A program made the translations under genes and the position numbers. From Tianweitania sediminis (GTDB lineage Bacteria; Pseudomonadota; Alphaproteobacteria; Rhizobiales; Rhizobiaceae): a stretch of 64,000 bases of DNA. The notes under the pieces are model-generated. The model searched no databases. It was given only the letters and a program-made list of their open reading frames with translations, and was not told where the DNA came from. Positions 33,769-47,105 of this stretch are shown here, piece by piece. Where the stretch lies: assembly GCF_017813335.1 (NCBI RefSeq), contig NZ_JAGIYY010000011.1:1-64000 (forward strand). Reading direction: 5' to 3'. The number at the start of each line of letters is the position of its first letter. Within the stretch, counting starts at the first letter, position 1.

Positions 33769-34752
33769 ATGTCGTTCAAGGCGATCATCATCGACCGCGA
33801 TGCGGACAAGAAGCAGAGCTTTACGGTCGGCGAGATGCAGGAAAGCGACCTGCATGAAGGCGATGTCACCGTTGCCGTGGAAGCCACAACCGTCAACTAC
33901 AAGGACGGGCTGGCGCTTACCGGCAAGGCACCTGTGGTGCGCAAGTTTCCGCTGGTGCCGGGCATCGATCTCGCCGGAACGGTAACGGCTTCCGAGCATC
34001 CGGACTGGAAGTCGGGCGACAAGGTCGTGCTCAATGGCTGGGGCGTCGGTGAAACCCATCATGGCGCTTACGCCGAGGTCGCGCGACTGAAGGGCGATTG
34101 GCTGGTGCCGCTGCCCCAGGCGTTCAGTTCCAAGCAGGCCATGGCGATTGGCACGGCTGGGTACACGGCCATGCTGTGCGTGCTGGCGCTGGAAGATTTC
34201 GGCCTCACCCCAGACCAGGGCCCGGTTGTTGTGACCGGGGCGGCAGGCGGTGTCGGCTCGGTGGCGATCGCGCTTCTCGCCAAGCTTGGCTGGCAGGTGA
34301 TCGCGTCCACCGGACGTGCAGCCGAAGAAAGCTACCTGCGTGATCTCGGCGCAAGCGAGATCATCCACCGGGACGAGCTATCCGCACCCGGCAAGCCGCT
34401 GGGCAAGGAGCGCTGGATCGCTGGCGTCGACGCGGTGGGCAGCCATACGCTGGCCAATGTGCTCGCCAGCACACGCTATGGCGGGGCTGTGGCCGCCTGC
34501 GGACTGGCGCAGGGCATGGACCTCCCGGCCAGCGTGGCGCCGTTTATCCTGCGGGGCGTGGCGCTGCTTGGTGTCGATTCCGTGATGGCGCCGAAGGCAA
34601 AGCGCCTGCGCGCCTGGGAGCGGCTTGCAGCGGATCTCGACATCGCGAAGCTCGACGCGCTGACCACCACGATCGGGTTTGAGGCCATTCCGCAAGCGGC
34701 GGCGGACATCGTGGACGGCAAGGTGCGCGGGCGGCTCGTCATCCAGATGTAA
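33769..34752 (+). CDS. acuI: Acryloyl-CoA reductase-like quinone oxidoreductase (AcuI/YhdH)
   Basis: The protein has 327 residues from ATG 33769, preceded by GAGGAG. It is a medium-chain reductase without zinc. Family marks: [53 protein letters not shown] (scattered short motifs), [36 protein letters not shown] (NADPH loop) and the YhdH/AcuI-typical C-terminus VRGRLVIQM. Reduces acryloyl-CoA to propionyl-CoA in related organisms, detoxifying acrylate. The gene is probably the last of the lspA operon. Confidence 0.9.
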   Translation: MSFKAIIIDRDADKKQSFTVGEMQESDLHEGDVTVAVEATTVNYKDGLALTGKAPVVRKFPLVPGIDLAGTVTASEHPDWKSGDKVVLNGWGVGETHHGAYAEVARLKGDWLVPLPQAFSSKQAMAIGTAGYTAMLCVLALEDFGLTPDQGPVVVTGAAGGVGSVAIALLAKLGWQVIASTGRAAEESYLRDLGASEIIHRDELSAPGKPLGKERWIAGVDAVGSHTLANVLASTRYGGAVAACGLAQGMDLPASVAPFILRGVALLGVDSVMAPKAKRLRAWERLAADLDIAKLDALTTTIGFEAIPQAAADIVDGKVRGRLVIQM

Positions 34753-34840
34753 GGGTCGCAAGCCTTCGGAGCGCGGTTCGTTAAAATGCGAACGACCTGC
34801 CGAAAGGTTCCGCAACAGCGCGCTGCTATGGGGTGTTCCC

Positions 34841-37108
34841 ATGGTGGCAGTGCATCGAAATTCTGAACTCTTCCCGGTCGAAGTCCAAGCGGGAGAGCGC
34901 CCCGTTGAGGAGGCGCACACGCTGGCTCCGGCTGCTTCAACGCAGCCGAAACGCACGTCCCGCCTTCTTTGGCTGAGCTTCCTGATCACCGCGCTTTGGC
35001 TCGGTGTCGCCTTTGCCACGATGGGAAGCGCGCCGATCTTGGGGTTCGCCCTCGGCGCGGCTGGAAGCGTCGGCCTCGCCGTTCTGGCTTTTCTCGCGGG
35101 GTCGCGTAGCTCTGCGCGCCGCATAGAAAGGCGCTCGGCTCCCGCTGATGAAGGCAGCCCCCCTGCGCGGTCGGACGAGGTGCGGAAGCTGGAAGAAAGT
35201 GCCGAGCGGTTCAACGGCCTTCTTGACGCGCTTGGCGACCTCGTGGTGCATCGCGATGACGAGGGACGCATCGTTCACGCCAATCGGCTGCTGGGCGAAC
35301 TGACCGGCCGCGACCATCGCAACCTGATCGGCAACAAGCTGACCGATCTTGGCGTCGACATCAGCCTCGTTCCGGCCGCAGCTCTTGCCGAGGGCGATTG
35401 TCTTCGCTCCGCAGATGTTGCCGTGAGCACGCCAGGAGGGCTGCGGTGGTTCTCCTGGGTTGAGTATTCCAAGCGCGACGCGGGCGATGGCACTGTGCTC
35501 CACCGGGCGATCGCGCGGGAGATCACGGCGCGCAAGCAGGCGGAAACCGAAACGCAGGCGGCGCGGGAGCGGGCGGAATATGCCAGTCAGGCCAAGTCGC
35601 GTTTTCTGGCCATGGTCAGCCACGAGATCCGCACGCCGATGAATGGCATTATCGGCATGGCCAAGCTGCTGGCCGACACCAACCTTTCGCCGGAACAACG
35701 AACCTATGTAGGCGCCGTTTCGACGTCCGGCGGGCATCTCCTCGCGTTGATCGAGGATCTGCTGGATTATTCCAAGATCGAGGCAGGTCGTTTCGAGCTT
35801 GAGCCGCAGCCGGTTTCGCCGCGCGAACTCAGTGAAAACGTCGTGGAACTGCTCGCGGCTCGCGCTTACGCAAAGGGGATCAGCATTGCCGCGCATGTTG
35901 CGCCCGATGTCCCCGTTCGCATCGAAACGGATCCCGGGCGGCTGCGCCAGGTGCTGCTCAACCTGATTGGCAACGCGGTGAAGTTCACCGAAGTGGGCGG
36001 CGTGACCGTGGATGTGGCACTCGACGCGGCGCCCGAAGGTCCACGCATCCGGTTTGCCGTGCGCGACACGGGCCCCGGCTTGCAGCAATCCGACGCGGCA
36101 CGAATTTTCGAGGAGTTCGAGCAGGCCGACACTACCACGACCCGCGCCCATGGTGGCGCCGGGCTGGGGCTGGCGATCTCCAAGCGCATCGTGGAAGCCA
36201 TGAACGGGACGATCAGCGTGGAAGCGGAGCTTGGGCGAGGAGCGACCTTCCTGGTTTCGCTGCCGCTCCTCCAACCGCTGGCGCCAGCTCGCGACCGAAC
36301 CACGGCACTTGGCGACTGCCGCGCCGTGATCCTGTCTCCTGCTCACACCGAAGCGGAAGCGCTCGCCCTGACGATCCGCGATCATGGCGGAAGCGCACAC
36401 ATCGCAGCCACGATCGGGGACGCGCTGGCTTGCCGCGACTGCAACCTCGTTCTGATCGACGCGTCGCTGGAGAACAACACTGACGCCTGCCTTGCCGCCC
36501 TGTGGGATCAGGGCCTGCATGGCGTGCGCGCCATCACCATGATCGCACCGGACGACCGAGGGCGACTGCCGCAGCTTCGCGCGTCGGGCTATGCCAACTT
36601 CCTTGCCCGCCCGGTTCGCGAAGAAACGCTTCTGCGCGTCCTGTCTTCTGCTCTGACAGCCGAGGATGCGCAGCCGCGCCCCCGGCCGTCCGGCGCGACG
36701 ACATCAGGGTTCGCGGCACAGGGGCGTCTTTCGGTCCTCGTGGCCGAAGACAACGAGATCAACGCCCTTCTCGCCCGCGCCACGCTGACAAAAGCCGGGC
36801 ACAATGTGCGGATCGTCGGCAACGGGCGTGCGGCCGTCGATGCGCTTGCCGAACGCGACGGAAGCGCTGGCGTCGACGTCGTTCTGATGGACCTCCACAT
36901 GCCGGTGATGGACGGGCTCGACGCCATCGCCATGATCCGCAAGCACGAGGAAGAAAAGGGCTTCCCTCCCGTGCCAATCATCGTGCTTTCCGCGGACGGA
37001 CAGGAGCGCACGCGTCACCATGTGCTGGCGCATGGCGCTTCCGGCTTTGTCACCAAGCCGCTTGATCCGGCCGCACTTGTCGATGCCGTGGAAGCGCGCG
37101 CAGCCTGA
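34841..37108 (+). CDS. Membrane hybrid histidine kinase with two receiver-like domains
   Basis: The protein has 755 residues from ATG 34841; a start at 34679 is open but overlaps the previous gene. Two membrane helices (about 45-65 and 68-90), PAS domain (about 125-245), HisKA with phospho-His in MVSHEIRTPMNGIIGM, HATPase (NLIGNAVKFTEVGG, DTGPG, GGAGLGLAISKRIVEAM), then a receiver-like domain (about 485-600) that has lost the KP lysine motif (RPVRE) and keeps a single LVLIDASL, and a true receiver with VAEDNEINALLARATLTKAGH, the phospho-Asp in VLMDLHMPVMDG and KPLDP. It precedes olsB by 122 bp. Confidence 0.9.
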   Translation: MVAVHRNSELFPVEVQAGERPVEEAHTLAPAASTQPKRTSRLLWLSFLITALWLGVAFATMGSAPILGFALGAAGSVGLAVLAFLAGSRSSARRIERRSAPADEGSPPARSDEVRKLEESAERFNGLLDALGDLVVHRDDEGRIVHANRLLGELTGRDHRNLIGNKLTDLGVDISLVPAAALAEGDCLRSADVAVSTPGGLRWFSWVEYSKRDAGDGTVLHRAIAREITARKQAETETQAARERAEYASQAKSRFLAMVSHEIRTPMNGIIGMAKLLADTNLSPEQRTYVGAVSTSGGHLLALIEDLLDYSKIEAGRFELEPQPVSPRELSENVVELLAARAYAKGISIAAHVAPDVPVRIETDPGRLRQVLLNLIGNAVKFTEVGGVTVDVALDAAPEGPRIRFAVRDTGPGLQQSDAARIFEEFEQADTTTTRAHGGAGLGLAISKRIVEAMNGTISVEAELGRGATFLVSLPLLQPLAPARDRTTALGDCRAVILSPAHTEAEALALTIRDHGGSAHIAATIGDALACRDCNLVLIDASLENNTDACLAALWDQGLHGVRAITMIAPDDRGRLPQLRASGYANFLARPVREETLLRVLSSALTAEDAQPRPRPSGATTSGFAAQGRLSVLVAEDNEINALLARATLTKAGHNVRIVGNGRAAVDALAERDGSAGVDVVLMDLHMPVMDGLDAIAMIRKHEEEKGFPPVPIIVLSADGQERTRHHVLAHGASGFVTKPLDPAALVDAVEARAA

Positions 37109-37230
37109 TCCAGGCTAGGACACCCTGCGGACGCGGCAAGGATTCTTAGCCGGCAAGCCTCGATTTTTTGTCACCGTCGTGTGATAGTGGCGCTGTATCC
37201 GCTTGGAAAGAGTCCACGGAGAATCAGTCC

Positions 37231-38079
37231 ATGTCCCTGAGCTTCGACATCGGCGGGCACTTCCCCCTGCATTCGCTCCCTGCGCCACAACCCGAGCCTG
37301 TGCTCCTGGGCAAGATCGGGTCGCTGGAAGTCCGGCTCGCCGTGGATGAAGCCGAGATCCGGGCTGCGCAAGCGCTGCGCTTTCGCGTTTTCTACCAAGA
37401 ACTCAATGCGCGCCTGACGAATCCCACCCATGATCTTCGCGACGCAGATCGCTTCGACGATATCTGCGACCACCTCCTGGTGTTCGACACCGCGCTGCCG
37501 GGACGTCCGCACCAGCAGATCGTGGGCTGCTACCGCCTTTTGCCGCAAAGCCGGGCCTTGACGGCCGGCGGCTTTTATTCGGCTGACGAGTTCGAGATGG
37601 ACCGGCTCGTCGCGCGCCACCCCGACCTTAACTTCCTGGAGCTTGGCCGCTCCTGTGTTTTGCCGCCATATCGTTCGAAACGCACCATCGAGCTCTTGTG
37701 GCAGGGGATCTGGGCTTATGTGAAAGCCAACAACATCGACGTCATGGCCGGTTGCGCGTCGTTTCAGGGAACGGTGCCGGCGGCCCATGCCGAGGCGCTT
37801 TCCTTCCTGGCACAGAACTGCACGGCAGAAGGCGAATGGGCGGTTCGCGCTGTTCCAACCCGCTTCTGCTCCATGGATCTGGTTCCGGCGGAAGCCATCA
37901 ACGCCAAGACAGCGCTCGCCGCCTTGCCGCCGCTGATCAAGGGCTACCTGCGGCTCGGCGCGCGCTTCGGCGAGGGCTGCGTGGTGGATTGCGACTTCGG
38001 AACCACGGACGTGTTCGTGGTGATGCCGGTGAGTGCCATCTCCGAGCGCTATATCAGCTATTATGGCGGCGCTGCCTGA
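37231..38079 (+). CDS. olsB: L-ornithine N(alpha)-acyltransferase (OlsB)
   Basis: The protein has 282 residues from ATG 37231. OlsB transfers a 3-hydroxyacyl group from ACP to ornithine, the first step of ornithine-lipid synthesis. It belongs to the GNAT-like/autoinducer synthase group: RLAVDEAEIRAAQALRFRVFYQEL, CDHLLVFD, IVGCYRLLP, FELGRS-type motif (FLELGRSCVLPPYR) and the strand DVMAGCASFQGTVP with HAEALSFL. Length and this set match rhizobial OlsB. OlsA would complete the pathway but is not in the window. Confidence 0.9.
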   Translation: MSLSFDIGGHFPLHSLPAPQPEPVLLGKIGSLEVRLAVDEAEIRAAQALRFRVFYQELNARLTNPTHDLRDADRFDDICDHLLVFDTALPGRPHQQIVGCYRLLPQSRALTAGGFYSADEFEMDRLVARHPDLNFLELGRSCVLPPYRSKRTIELLWQGIWAYVKANNIDVMAGCASFQGTVPAAHAEALSFLAQNCTAEGEWAVRAVPTRFCSMDLVPAEAINAKTALAALPPLIKGYLRLGARFGEGCVVDCDFGTTDVFVVMPVSAISERYISYYGGAA

Positions 38080-38097
38080 GGTTCGACCAGGCAGCGC
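38069..38097. terminator. Hairpin between convergent olsB and the phosphatase gene
   Basis: GCGCTGCCTG (38069-38078) pairs perfectly with CAGGCAGCGC (38088-38097) over a 9-nt loop and overlaps the olsB stop codon. Only a weak T-tract follows, so termination may be partial or Rho-assisted. Confidence 0.5.
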
Positions 38098-38103
38098 TGC
38101 TCC

Positions 38104-39186
38104 TCACGTTTCCCAATCCGTGCCGATCGGTTCCTCGTGCCGCTCCCGTGCTTCCTTCACGAGGGTGCGGGCACGGCTGAGATCTTCCGCATCCGCTTCT
38201 TCCGGCTCTTTGTGATCCCTCTCCTCGTGGCACAGGAAAAGATCGAACTGCACCGGAAAATGATCCGAACCGCCGGGCTCCAGGCGCTTCATGTCGATCA
38301 AGCGGAAATGCGCGGAATGGAACAGGTGGTCGAGTGGCCAGCGCATGAACCAGTAGCGCGCGTCGAACGAGTTGATCATGCGCCGGCCAATGCGTGGATC
38401 GAGCAGGCCGCTGATCCGCAGGAAGCGCCGCGTGGTTTTCGACCAGGCCACGTCGTTCAGGTCGCCCGTGACGATCACCGGGCCATCGTTTTCGCGAGCT
38501 TTCAACGCGATCAGCGATGTTTCGCCATCCCGCCCTTCCGTGCCACGCGTGGGCACCGGCGGCTCGGGATGAATGGAATACAAGCGGAAGCGGAGATCTT
38601 CCGTCACCACCACCGTAGCGAAGATCGACGGGATGCCTTCCGTCAGGAGATCCTGCACCGACACGTCGTCGAGGCGAAGCTTTGACGCCATGAACATGCC
38701 GTAGGAATTGTCCTGCGCACGATCCACGCGATGCGGGTAGCGCTCCAGCGTGGATTTCAGGCCCTCAATCCACGCATCATCCACTTCCATCAGGATGAGA
38801 ATATCGGGATCGGAGGCCTCGATCATGCGCGCATGCGCGGCATAATCGCGGTTGGACATCTTCACGTTGCTTGCCACAAGGCGGAAGCGTTCGCCGCGAT
38901 CGGCTTGGGGATCATGGTCTTTGGAGCGCTTGCGCCAGATCGGTGTGAACTCGGCGATGAACCACGCCTGAAACAAAGCGACGGCGGCGAAAACGACGTC
39001 GAACAGTGTCCGGTCGAACATATAAGAATCGGCGAACACCGAAACCGCCAGGCAGATCAAGGCCAGCACCAGGATCTGCTGACGCGGGAAATCCCCGATG
39101 CGCACGATGCCATGCGCCACCGGCAGGAAGGGCACCAGCGTGACTGCTAGAAGCAGGACCGCGAAGATCGTTTGCGCGATCAGCAT
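38104..39186 (-). CDS. Membrane-anchored endonuclease/exonuclease/phosphatase family protein
   Basis: The protein has 360 residues from ATG 39186 (GGAGTGGGG upstream). Three N-terminal helices (about 1-80) anchor an EEP domain facing probably the periplasm: LVASNVKMSNRDYAAH, DILILMEVDD with the metal-binding Glu, YGMFMASKLRL, VTGDLNDVAWS with N-D-W motif, and GSDHFPVQFDL with the catalytic His. Members act on nucleic acids, sphingolipids or phosphoinositides; the target here is unknown. Confidence 0.88.
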   Translation of the reverse strand: MLIAQTIFAVLLLAVTLVPFLPVAHGIVRIGDFPRQQILVLALICLAVSVFADSYMFDRTLFDVVFAAVALFQAWFIAEFTPIWRKRSKDHDPQADRGERFRLVASNVKMSNRDYAAHARMIEASDPDILILMEVDDAWIEGLKSTLERYPHRVDRAQDNSYGMFMASKLRLDDVSVQDLLTEGIPSIFATVVVTEDLRFRLYSIHPEPPVPTRGTEGRDGETSLIALKARENDGPVIVTGDLNDVAWSKTTRRFLRISGLLDPRIGRRMINSFDARYWFMRWPLDHLFHSAHFRLIDMKRLEPGGSDHFPVQFDLFLCHEERDHKEPEEADAEDLSRARTLVKEARERHEEPIGTDWET

Positions 39187-39305
39187 GATTTGCCCCACTC
39201 CGTGTGCGCTTCAGGTCCCTGAACCGACGGCCATATAGCGTCGGTCGAGGATTAGCAAAGCCGGCCCGGACTTTGGTCTATTTTTCCTCGCGGCGCCAAG
39301 CGGCT

Positions 39306-41591
39306 TCACGCGTTTGCGTTGTAGGCCGCGATGGCCGCCATGTTCACCAAGTCGCTGTCGCGCGCGTTGAGCGAGACGATCTGCACCGGCTTGTTCAAGC
39401 CGACCAGCATCGGGCCGATCACGGTGGAGCCGCCGAGTTCCTGCAGCATCCGCGTCGAGATCGAAGCCGAATGGAAGGCCGGCATCACCAGAACATTGGC
39501 CGGGCCGGACAAGCGGCAGAACGGATATTGCGCCATCAGCTTCGGGTTGAGCGCCACGTCGGCCGCCATTTCGCCGTCGTATTCGAAATCAACGCGGCGC
39601 TTTTCCAGGATCTTGACTGCTTCCTGAACGCGTTCGGAGCGCTCCCCGGCCGGGTGGCCGAAGGTGGAATAAGCCAGCATCGCGACACGCGGCTCATAGC
39701 CCATGCGGCGCGCGAAACCGGCCGTTTCTTCCGCGATATCGGCAAGTTCAACGGCGTTCGGCATGTCGTGGACAGCGGTGTCCGCGACAACCACGGTGCG
39801 GCCGCGTGCCAGAACCAGCGACACGCCGATCACGCGATGTCCGGGTTTGGCGTCGATGACGTCGCGCACCTCTTCCAAAACAGTGGAGTAGTTGCGCGTG
39901 ACGCCCGTCACCATCGCATCCGCATCGCCCAGCGCGACCATGGTGGCGCCAAAATAGTTGCGGTCGTTGTTGATCAGGCGCTGGCAATCGCGAAACAGCA
40001 GGCCGCGGCGCTGCATGCGCTCGTAAAGAAAATCAGCATAGATACCGTTGCGGCGTGAAAGGCGTGCATTGATGATCTCGATACCTTCGCGGTTGAGATC
40101 GATGCCGGACGCCTGGGCGTGTTCGCGAATGATATCGTCTCGGCCAATCAGGATCGCCGTGCCGAGCTTCTGGTTGGCGTAGGACACGGCGGCGCGCATC
40201 ACCTGTTCTTCCTCGCCCTCGGCAAACACCACCCGCTTTGGCTTGCGCCGGACGCTGTCATAGATGCGCTGGAGCGTGGAGGCGATCGGATCACGACGCG
40301 CTGACAGTTGTTGGCGGTAGCGCTCGAGATCAACGATCGGCCGGCCGGCCACGCCCGACTCCATTGCCGCCTTCGCAACAGCCAGCGGAATGGCCGAGAT
40401 CAAGCGGGGATCGAACGGCACGGGAATGATGTAGTTCGGGCCGAAGCGCGGGCGCGAGCCCTGATAAGCGGCAGCGACCTCGTCCGGCACATCTTCACGC
40501 GCGAGATCGGCCAGCGCCTGGGCGGCCGCGACCTTCATCGCGTCGTTGATTGTGGTGGCGCGCACATCCAGCGCGCCACGGAAGATGTAAGGGAAGCCCA
40601 GAACGTTGTTGACCTGGTTCGGGTAGTCCGAACGGCCCGTCGCCATGATCGCGTCCGTGCGGATCTCGGCCACTTCTTCCGGCGTGATTTCCGGATCCGG
40701 ATTGGCCATCGCGAAGATGATGGGGTTCTTGGCCATGGACTGAACCATGGCGGTGGTCAGCGCACCCTTGGCGGAAACGCCGAAAAAGACGTCGGCACCA
40801 TCCATTGCCTCGGCCAGCGTGCGCTTCTCCGTCGGCACCGCGTGGGCCGACTTCCACTGGTTCATGCCTTCAGTGCGGCCCTGGTAAACCACGCCCTTGG
40901 TGTCGCACAGGATGACGTTTTCGGGCGTGAAGCCAAGTGATTTCACCAGTTCGATGCAGGCGATGCCCGCTGCACCCGCACCGTTGCAAACAAGCTTCGC
41001 GGTTTTCATGTCGCGCCCGGTGATGTGGAGCGCGTTGATCAGTCCGGCAGTGGCGATGATGGCGGTGCCGTGCTGGTCGTCATGGAAAACGGGGATGTCC
41101 ATCAGCTCGCGCAGGCGCTGCTCGATGATGAAGCATTCCGGCGCCTTGATGTCTTCCAGGTTGATGCCGCCAAACGATGGGCCGAGATAACGCACGCAGT
41201 TGATGAATTCGTCCGCGTCTTCCGTGTCGACCTCGATGTCGATGGAATCGACATCGGCAAAGCGTTTGAACAGGACTGACTTGCCTTCCATCACGGGTTT
41301 GGAGGCCAGTGCGCCCAGATTGCCGAGGCCAAGGATGGCGGTGCCGTTGGAGATCACGGCCACCATGTTGCCCTTGGCCGTATAATCATAAGCCCGCGCC
41401 GGGTCTTCCGCGATCGCCTTCACCGGCACCGCGACGCCGGGGGAATAGGCCAGGCTCAGGTCGCGTTGCGTGGCCATCGGCTTTGTGGCGATGATCTCGA
41501 GCTTGCCGGGGCGGCCTTGCGCGTGGAAGTCGAGCGCCTCCTGCGGGCTGACGGATGGACCGTTCGGTCCGCTGCGATCGTTTGGCGCCAT
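39306..41591 (-). CDS. maeB: NADP-dependent malic enzyme with phosphotransacetylase-like domain (MaeB)
   Basis: The protein has 761 residues, normal for MaeB. It converts malate to pyruvate and CO2 with NADP+. The N-terminal malic domain has [17 protein letters not shown], the catalytic EDIKAPECF and [10 protein letters not shown], then the NAD(P) loop [15 protein letters not shown]; the C-terminal 330 residues resemble phosphate acetyltransferase ([27 protein letters not shown]) and may regulate the enzyme by acetyl-CoA. ATG 41591 (GGAG upstream) is better than TTG 41609. It is divergent from mutS, a classical rhizobial arrangement. Confidence 0.95.
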   Translation of the reverse strand: MAPNDRSGPNGPSVSPQEALDFHAQGRPGKLEIIATKPMATQRDLSLAYSPGVAVPVKAIAEDPARAYDYTAKGNMVAVISNGTAILGLGNLGALASKPVMEGKSVLFKRFADVDSIDIEVDTEDADEFINCVRYLGPSFGGINLEDIKAPECFIIEQRLRELMDIPVFHDDQHGTAIIATAGLINALHITGRDMKTAKLVCNGAGAAGIACIELVKSLGFTPENVILCDTKGVVYQGRTEGMNQWKSAHAVPTEKRTLAEAMDGADVFFGVSAKGALTTAMVQSMAKNPIIFAMANPDPEITPEEVAEIRTDAIMATGRSDYPNQVNNVLGFPYIFRGALDVRATTINDAMKVAAAQALADLAREDVPDEVAAAYQGSRPRFGPNYIIPVPFDPRLISAIPLAVAKAAMESGVAGRPIVDLERYRQQLSARRDPIASTLQRIYDSVRRKPKRVVFAEGEEEQVMRAAVSYANQKLGTAILIGRDDIIREHAQASGIDLNREGIEIINARLSRRNGIYADFLYERMQRRGLLFRDCQRLINNDRNYFGATMVALGDADAMVTGVTRNYSTVLEEVRDVIDAKPGHRVIGVSLVLARGRTVVVADTAVHDMPNAVELADIAEETAGFARRMGYEPRVAMLAYSTFGHPAGERSERVQEAVKILEKRRVDFEYDGEMAADVALNPKLMAQYPFCRLSGPANVLVMPAFHSASISTRMLQELGGSTVIGPMLVGLNKPVQIVSLNARDSDLVNMAAIAAYNANA

Positions 41592-41698
41592 TTCCGGATC
41601 TCCCCCCAAAGCTGCGCTTCTTGTGGAGGGTCGGGATTAGGACTCCCAATCGAGCACGTAAAGGTCGAAAACGCAGAAGCGGCTTGCAAGGACCTGCG

Positions 41699-44419
41699 GT
41701 GAACGCCCACACACGCATTTCAATGACAGCGAACGAGGCACCAACCATCCAGCCGGCGGCGACGCCGATGATGGAGCAGTATCACGCGATCAAGGCGGCG
41801 AACCCGGATTCGCTGCTGTTTTACCGCATGGGCGATTTCTACGAGCTGTTTTTCGACGATGCCGTGATCGCATCCCGCGTGCTCGGCATCACGCTCACCA
41901 AACGCGGCAAGCATCTGGGCGACGATATCCCGATGTGCGGCGTGCCCATCCATGCCGCCGACGACTACCTGTCGAAGCTGATCGGGTGCGGCCATCGCGT
42001 GGCCGTTTGCGAACAGATCGAGGATCCCGCGGAAGCCAAGAAGCGCGGCTCGAAATCGGTCGTGGCGCGCGACGTGGTGCGCCTGGTCACGCCCGGCACC
42101 ATCACCGAAGAAAAGCTGCTGGCGCCGGGCGAAGCGAGCTACCTGATGGCGCTCGGGCGGGCAAAGGGTGCGGAAAGCCCCTATGCCCTTGCCTGGATCG
42201 ATATCTCGACGGGCGCCTTCACCGTGATGGACACAACGGCGGAGCGGTTGCTGGCCGACATCCTGCGCGTCGATCCGCGCGAACTGATCGTGCCGGAGCC
42301 GGTGTTTTACGATCCGGAGTTGAAGCCAGTTTTCGAGGTGCTGGGGCGCGTGGCCAATCCGCAGCCTGCCAGCCAGTTCGACGGATCGGCGGCCGAGGGA
42401 CGCATCACCAGGTATTACGACGTCGCGACGCTGGACGGGTTCGGGTCCTTTTCCCGTCCCGCCCTGTCGGCCATCGCGGGGGCGATCGCCTATGTCGAGA
42501 AAACGCAAAAGGCGGAACGCCCGCCCCTCGCCCGCCCGGTCTGCGAAGATGGCGGGACTGCGGTTTTCATTGACCCGGCCACGCGCGGCAGCCTGGAACT
42601 CACGCGAACGCAGGCGGGAACACGCGAGGGCAGTTTGATCGCGGCCATCGACCGCACGGTGACGGGTGCCGGCGCCAGGCTGCTTGCGGAGCGGCTCACC
42701 GCGCCGCTGACGGATGCTGGCGCGATCAACGCGCGGCTTGACTCCGTATCGTTTTTTTGCGGCGAAACGCGGCTCACCGAGGCATTGCGGCTTTCCTTGC
42801 GCGATGTGCCCGATCTCATGCGCGCGCTATCGCGGCTGGCGCTGCATCGCGGCGGACCGCGCGACCTCGGCGCCGTTGCGGCCGGCCTGCAAGCGGCGCA
42901 AGCGATCTCGGGTCTCCTGAGCGCAGCTACGCTGCCGACCGAGTTGACGCTAGCGACGGAAGCTTTACGCGCCCTCCCCGGGAGCGTCGCAGAGCAGCTC
43001 GCGGAAGCCCTCGACGATAGCCTGCCGCTTCTCAAGCGCGACGGCGGCTTCGTGCGCAAGGGCCATCACGCCGAGTTGGACGAGATGCGCGCGCTTGCCA
43101 CCCAGTCGCGGCAGGTGATCGCGGCGATGGAACGGGATCTTTGCGAAGAAACCGGCGTCCGGTCGCTGAAGATCCGGCACAACAACGTGCTGGGCTATTA
43201 CATCGAGGTGACGGCGGGCAATTCGGATGCGCTGACCAGCACGCCGGAAGCCAAGGCGCGTTTCATTCACCGCCAAACCATGGCCAACGCCATGCGCTTC
43301 ACCACCACCGAACTCGCCGGGCTCGAAACAAAGATCGCCAATGCGGCCGACCGAGCGCTGTCGATTGAGCTGCAGGTGTTCGACGATCTGGTGGCGCTGG
43401 TGGTGGACCATGCCGAAGCGATCCGGCAGGCAGCGGGCGCAATCGCCGTGCTCGACGTCTCTGCAGCGCTCGCCTGCCTCGCGGCGTCCGAAAGCTACAA
43501 CCGCCCGCATGTCGACGACAGCCTCGACTTTTGCATCGAAGGCGGTCGGCACCCCGTGGTGGAACAGGCGCTGCGCAAGCAAAACGCACCGGCCTTTGTG
43601 ATGAACGACTGCGACCTGTCGCCGGACAAGGCCGGTCAGCCCGGCAAGATCTGGCTGCTGACCGGCCCCAACATGGGCGGCAAGTCGACCTTCCTGCGCC
43701 AAAACGCACTGATCGCGCTGATGGCCCAGATGGGGTCTTTCGTACCGGCCCGGCAGGCGCGCATCGGCGTGGTGGACCGGCTGTTTTCCCGCGTCGGCGC
43801 GTCCGACGACCTGGCGCGCGGCCGCTCCACCTTCATGGTGGAAATGGTGGAAACCGCCGCCATCCTCAACCAGGCGGGCGAGCGGGCGCTCGTGATCCTG
43901 GACGAAATCGGGCGCGGGACCGCCACCTTCGACGGACTGTCGATCGCCTGGGCGGCGGTGGAATATCTGCATGCGGAGAACCGCTGCCGGGCGCTGTTTG
44001 CCACGCACTTCCACGAAATGACTGCGCTGAGCCAAAAGCTGCCGCGGCTCGCCAACGTCACGATGCGCGTCAAGGAATGGGACGGCGAAGTCGTGTTCCT
44101 CCACGAGGTGGGCAAAGGGGCGGCCGACCGCTCCTATGGCGTGCAGGTGGCGCGGCTTGCCGGCCTGCCGAAGGCGGTGGTGGAACGGGCGCGCAGCGTT
44201 CTTGCCGAGCTTGAGGCCGGGTCGACCTCCGGCAAGGCCATCAAGCTGGTGGACGACCTGCCCTTGTTCAGCGCCGCGCTGCGCGAACCACCGAAGCCTG
44301 CCGCCGCAAGCGATCCGCTGCGCGACAGCCTCGGTGCACTCAACCCGGACGACATTAGCCCGAGGGAAGCGCTGGAAGCGCTGTATCGCTTAAAGGGGCT
44401 GGCTGGGGAGAAACCCTGA
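41699..44419 (+). CDS. mutS: DNA mismatch repair protein MutS
   Basis: The protein has 906 residues from GTG 41699 (AAGGA upstream) or 898 from ATG 41723. It recognises mismatches and starts MutL-dependent repair. The mismatch-inserting Phe-x-Glu is in [12 protein letters not shown] (Phe47, Glu49). Domain III/IV region ([38 protein letters not shown]) is followed by the ABC ATPase: Walker [11 protein letters not shown], signature-like [15 protein letters not shown] and Walker [18 protein letters not shown], then the HFHEM switch. The stop is 21 bp from a convergent DUF1801 gene. Confidence 0.97.
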   Translation: MNAHTRISMTANEAPTIQPAATPMMEQYHAIKAANPDSLLFYRMGDFYELFFDDAVIASRVLGITLTKRGKHLGDDIPMCGVPIHAADDYLSKLIGCGHRVAVCEQIEDPAEAKKRGSKSVVARDVVRLVTPGTITEEKLLAPGEASYLMALGRAKGAESPYALAWIDISTGAFTVMDTTAERLLADILRVDPRELIVPEPVFYDPELKPVFEVLGRVANPQPASQFDGSAAEGRITRYYDVATLDGFGSFSRPALSAIAGAIAYVEKTQKAERPPLARPVCEDGGTAVFIDPATRGSLELTRTQAGTREGSLIAAIDRTVTGAGARLLAERLTAPLTDAGAINARLDSVSFFCGETRLTEALRLSLRDVPDLMRALSRLALHRGGPRDLGAVAAGLQAAQAISGLLSAATLPTELTLATEALRALPGSVAEQLAEALDDSLPLLKRDGGFVRKGHHAELDEMRALATQSRQVIAAMERDLCEETGVRSLKIRHNNVLGYYIEVTAGNSDALTSTPEAKARFIHRQTMANAMRFTTTELAGLETKIANAADRALSIELQVFDDLVALVVDHAEAIRQAAGAIAVLDVSAALACLAASESYNRPHVDDSLDFCIEGGRHPVVEQALRKQNAPAFVMNDCDLSPDKAGQPGKIWLLTGPNMGGKSTFLRQNALIALMAQMGSFVPARQARIGVVDRLFSRVGASDDLARGRSTFMVEMVETAAILNQAGERALVILDEIGRGTATFDGLSIAWAAVEYLHAENRCRALFATHFHEMTALSQKLPRLANVTMRVKEWDGEVVFLHEVGKGAADRSYGVQVARLAGLPKAVVERARSVLAELEAGSTSGKAIKLVDDLPLFSAALREPPKPAAASDPLRDSLGALNPDDISPREALEALYRLKGLAGEKP

Positions 44420-44439
44420 ACTCATACCGTAAGGAGTGC

Positions 44440-44871
44440 TCACTCCAAGGGAGACGAGCCCTTCTGCGCTTTCGGCTTGGTCGCCTTGCTTTTGATGTTG
44501 AGTTCGACCGCCGCACGGATCAGCGCCTTTAACGCATCCTCGTCCAAGTTCTCCCCTTCGTGGATGTCGATGGCGCGGCGGACGTTGCCGTCGAGGCTGG
44601 CGTTGAACAGGCCTGTTGGATCGGGCAGCGACGCGCCCTTGGCGAACGTGAGCTTCACGGCCGCCTTGTAGGTTTCGCCGGTGCAAAGGATGCCGGCATG
44701 TTCCCAGACCGGCACGCCGCGCCATTTCCAGGTTTCCTCAACCTGGGTGTCGGCCTCATGAATGAGGGCGCGGACTTCGGCTAGGACCTCGCCACGCCAA
44801 TCGTTGAGTTCCCTTATTCGCGCGTCGATCTGCTCAGACGGCGCCATCGCATCAATCGTGGATTCAGGCAC
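44440..44871 (-). CDS. DUF1801 domain protein
   Basis: The protein has 143 residues from GTG 44871, with GGGAGGG 7 bases upstream; in-frame ATG 44847 would remove eight residues. ETWKWRGVPVWEHAGILCTGETYKAAVKLTFAKGA fits DUF1801 (YdhG-like), a compact alpha/beta fold whose function is poorly known. C-terminus ends in a Lys-rich tail. A second DUF1801 gene lies 2.2 kb away (47106-47531), on the far side of the BCCT gene. Confidence 0.85.
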   Translation of the reverse strand: MPESTIDAMAPSEQIDARIRELNDWRGEVLAEVRALIHEADTQVEETWKWRGVPVWEHAGILCTGETYKAAVKLTFAKGASLPDPTGLFNASLDGNVRRAIDIHEGENLDEDALKALIRAAVELNIKSKATKPKAQKGSSPLE

Positions 44872-44924
44872 GACTTGGTCCCTCCCGCATGCCCGGCGAT
44901 TTATCTGCTTTCTTTCGTTTCCAT

Positions 44925-46907
<1,983 letters not shown>

Positions 46908-47105
46908 TACACTCTTTGCGTTCGAGGGGGCCGAGCCAGGGACGACTTGCTCTGCGCTGAAACATAGGCCAGCAGAGCGAGAAGCAAGTGCAGAACGCCC
47001 TCCGCCGCCATAGCCGCCAAAGGCGGGGCATCGCTTTCAGCATTGCCTACGCAACGCACAAACGCCAATGCGGGGGCGAAATCAGCGGGTCGCGGGCCTC
47101 CGACC

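Noticed and set aside
34776-34793. Short inverted repeat GTTCG-N8-CGAAC before the second hybrid kinase
   Set aside because: A 5-bp arm occurs by chance at high frequency and no known operator matches.
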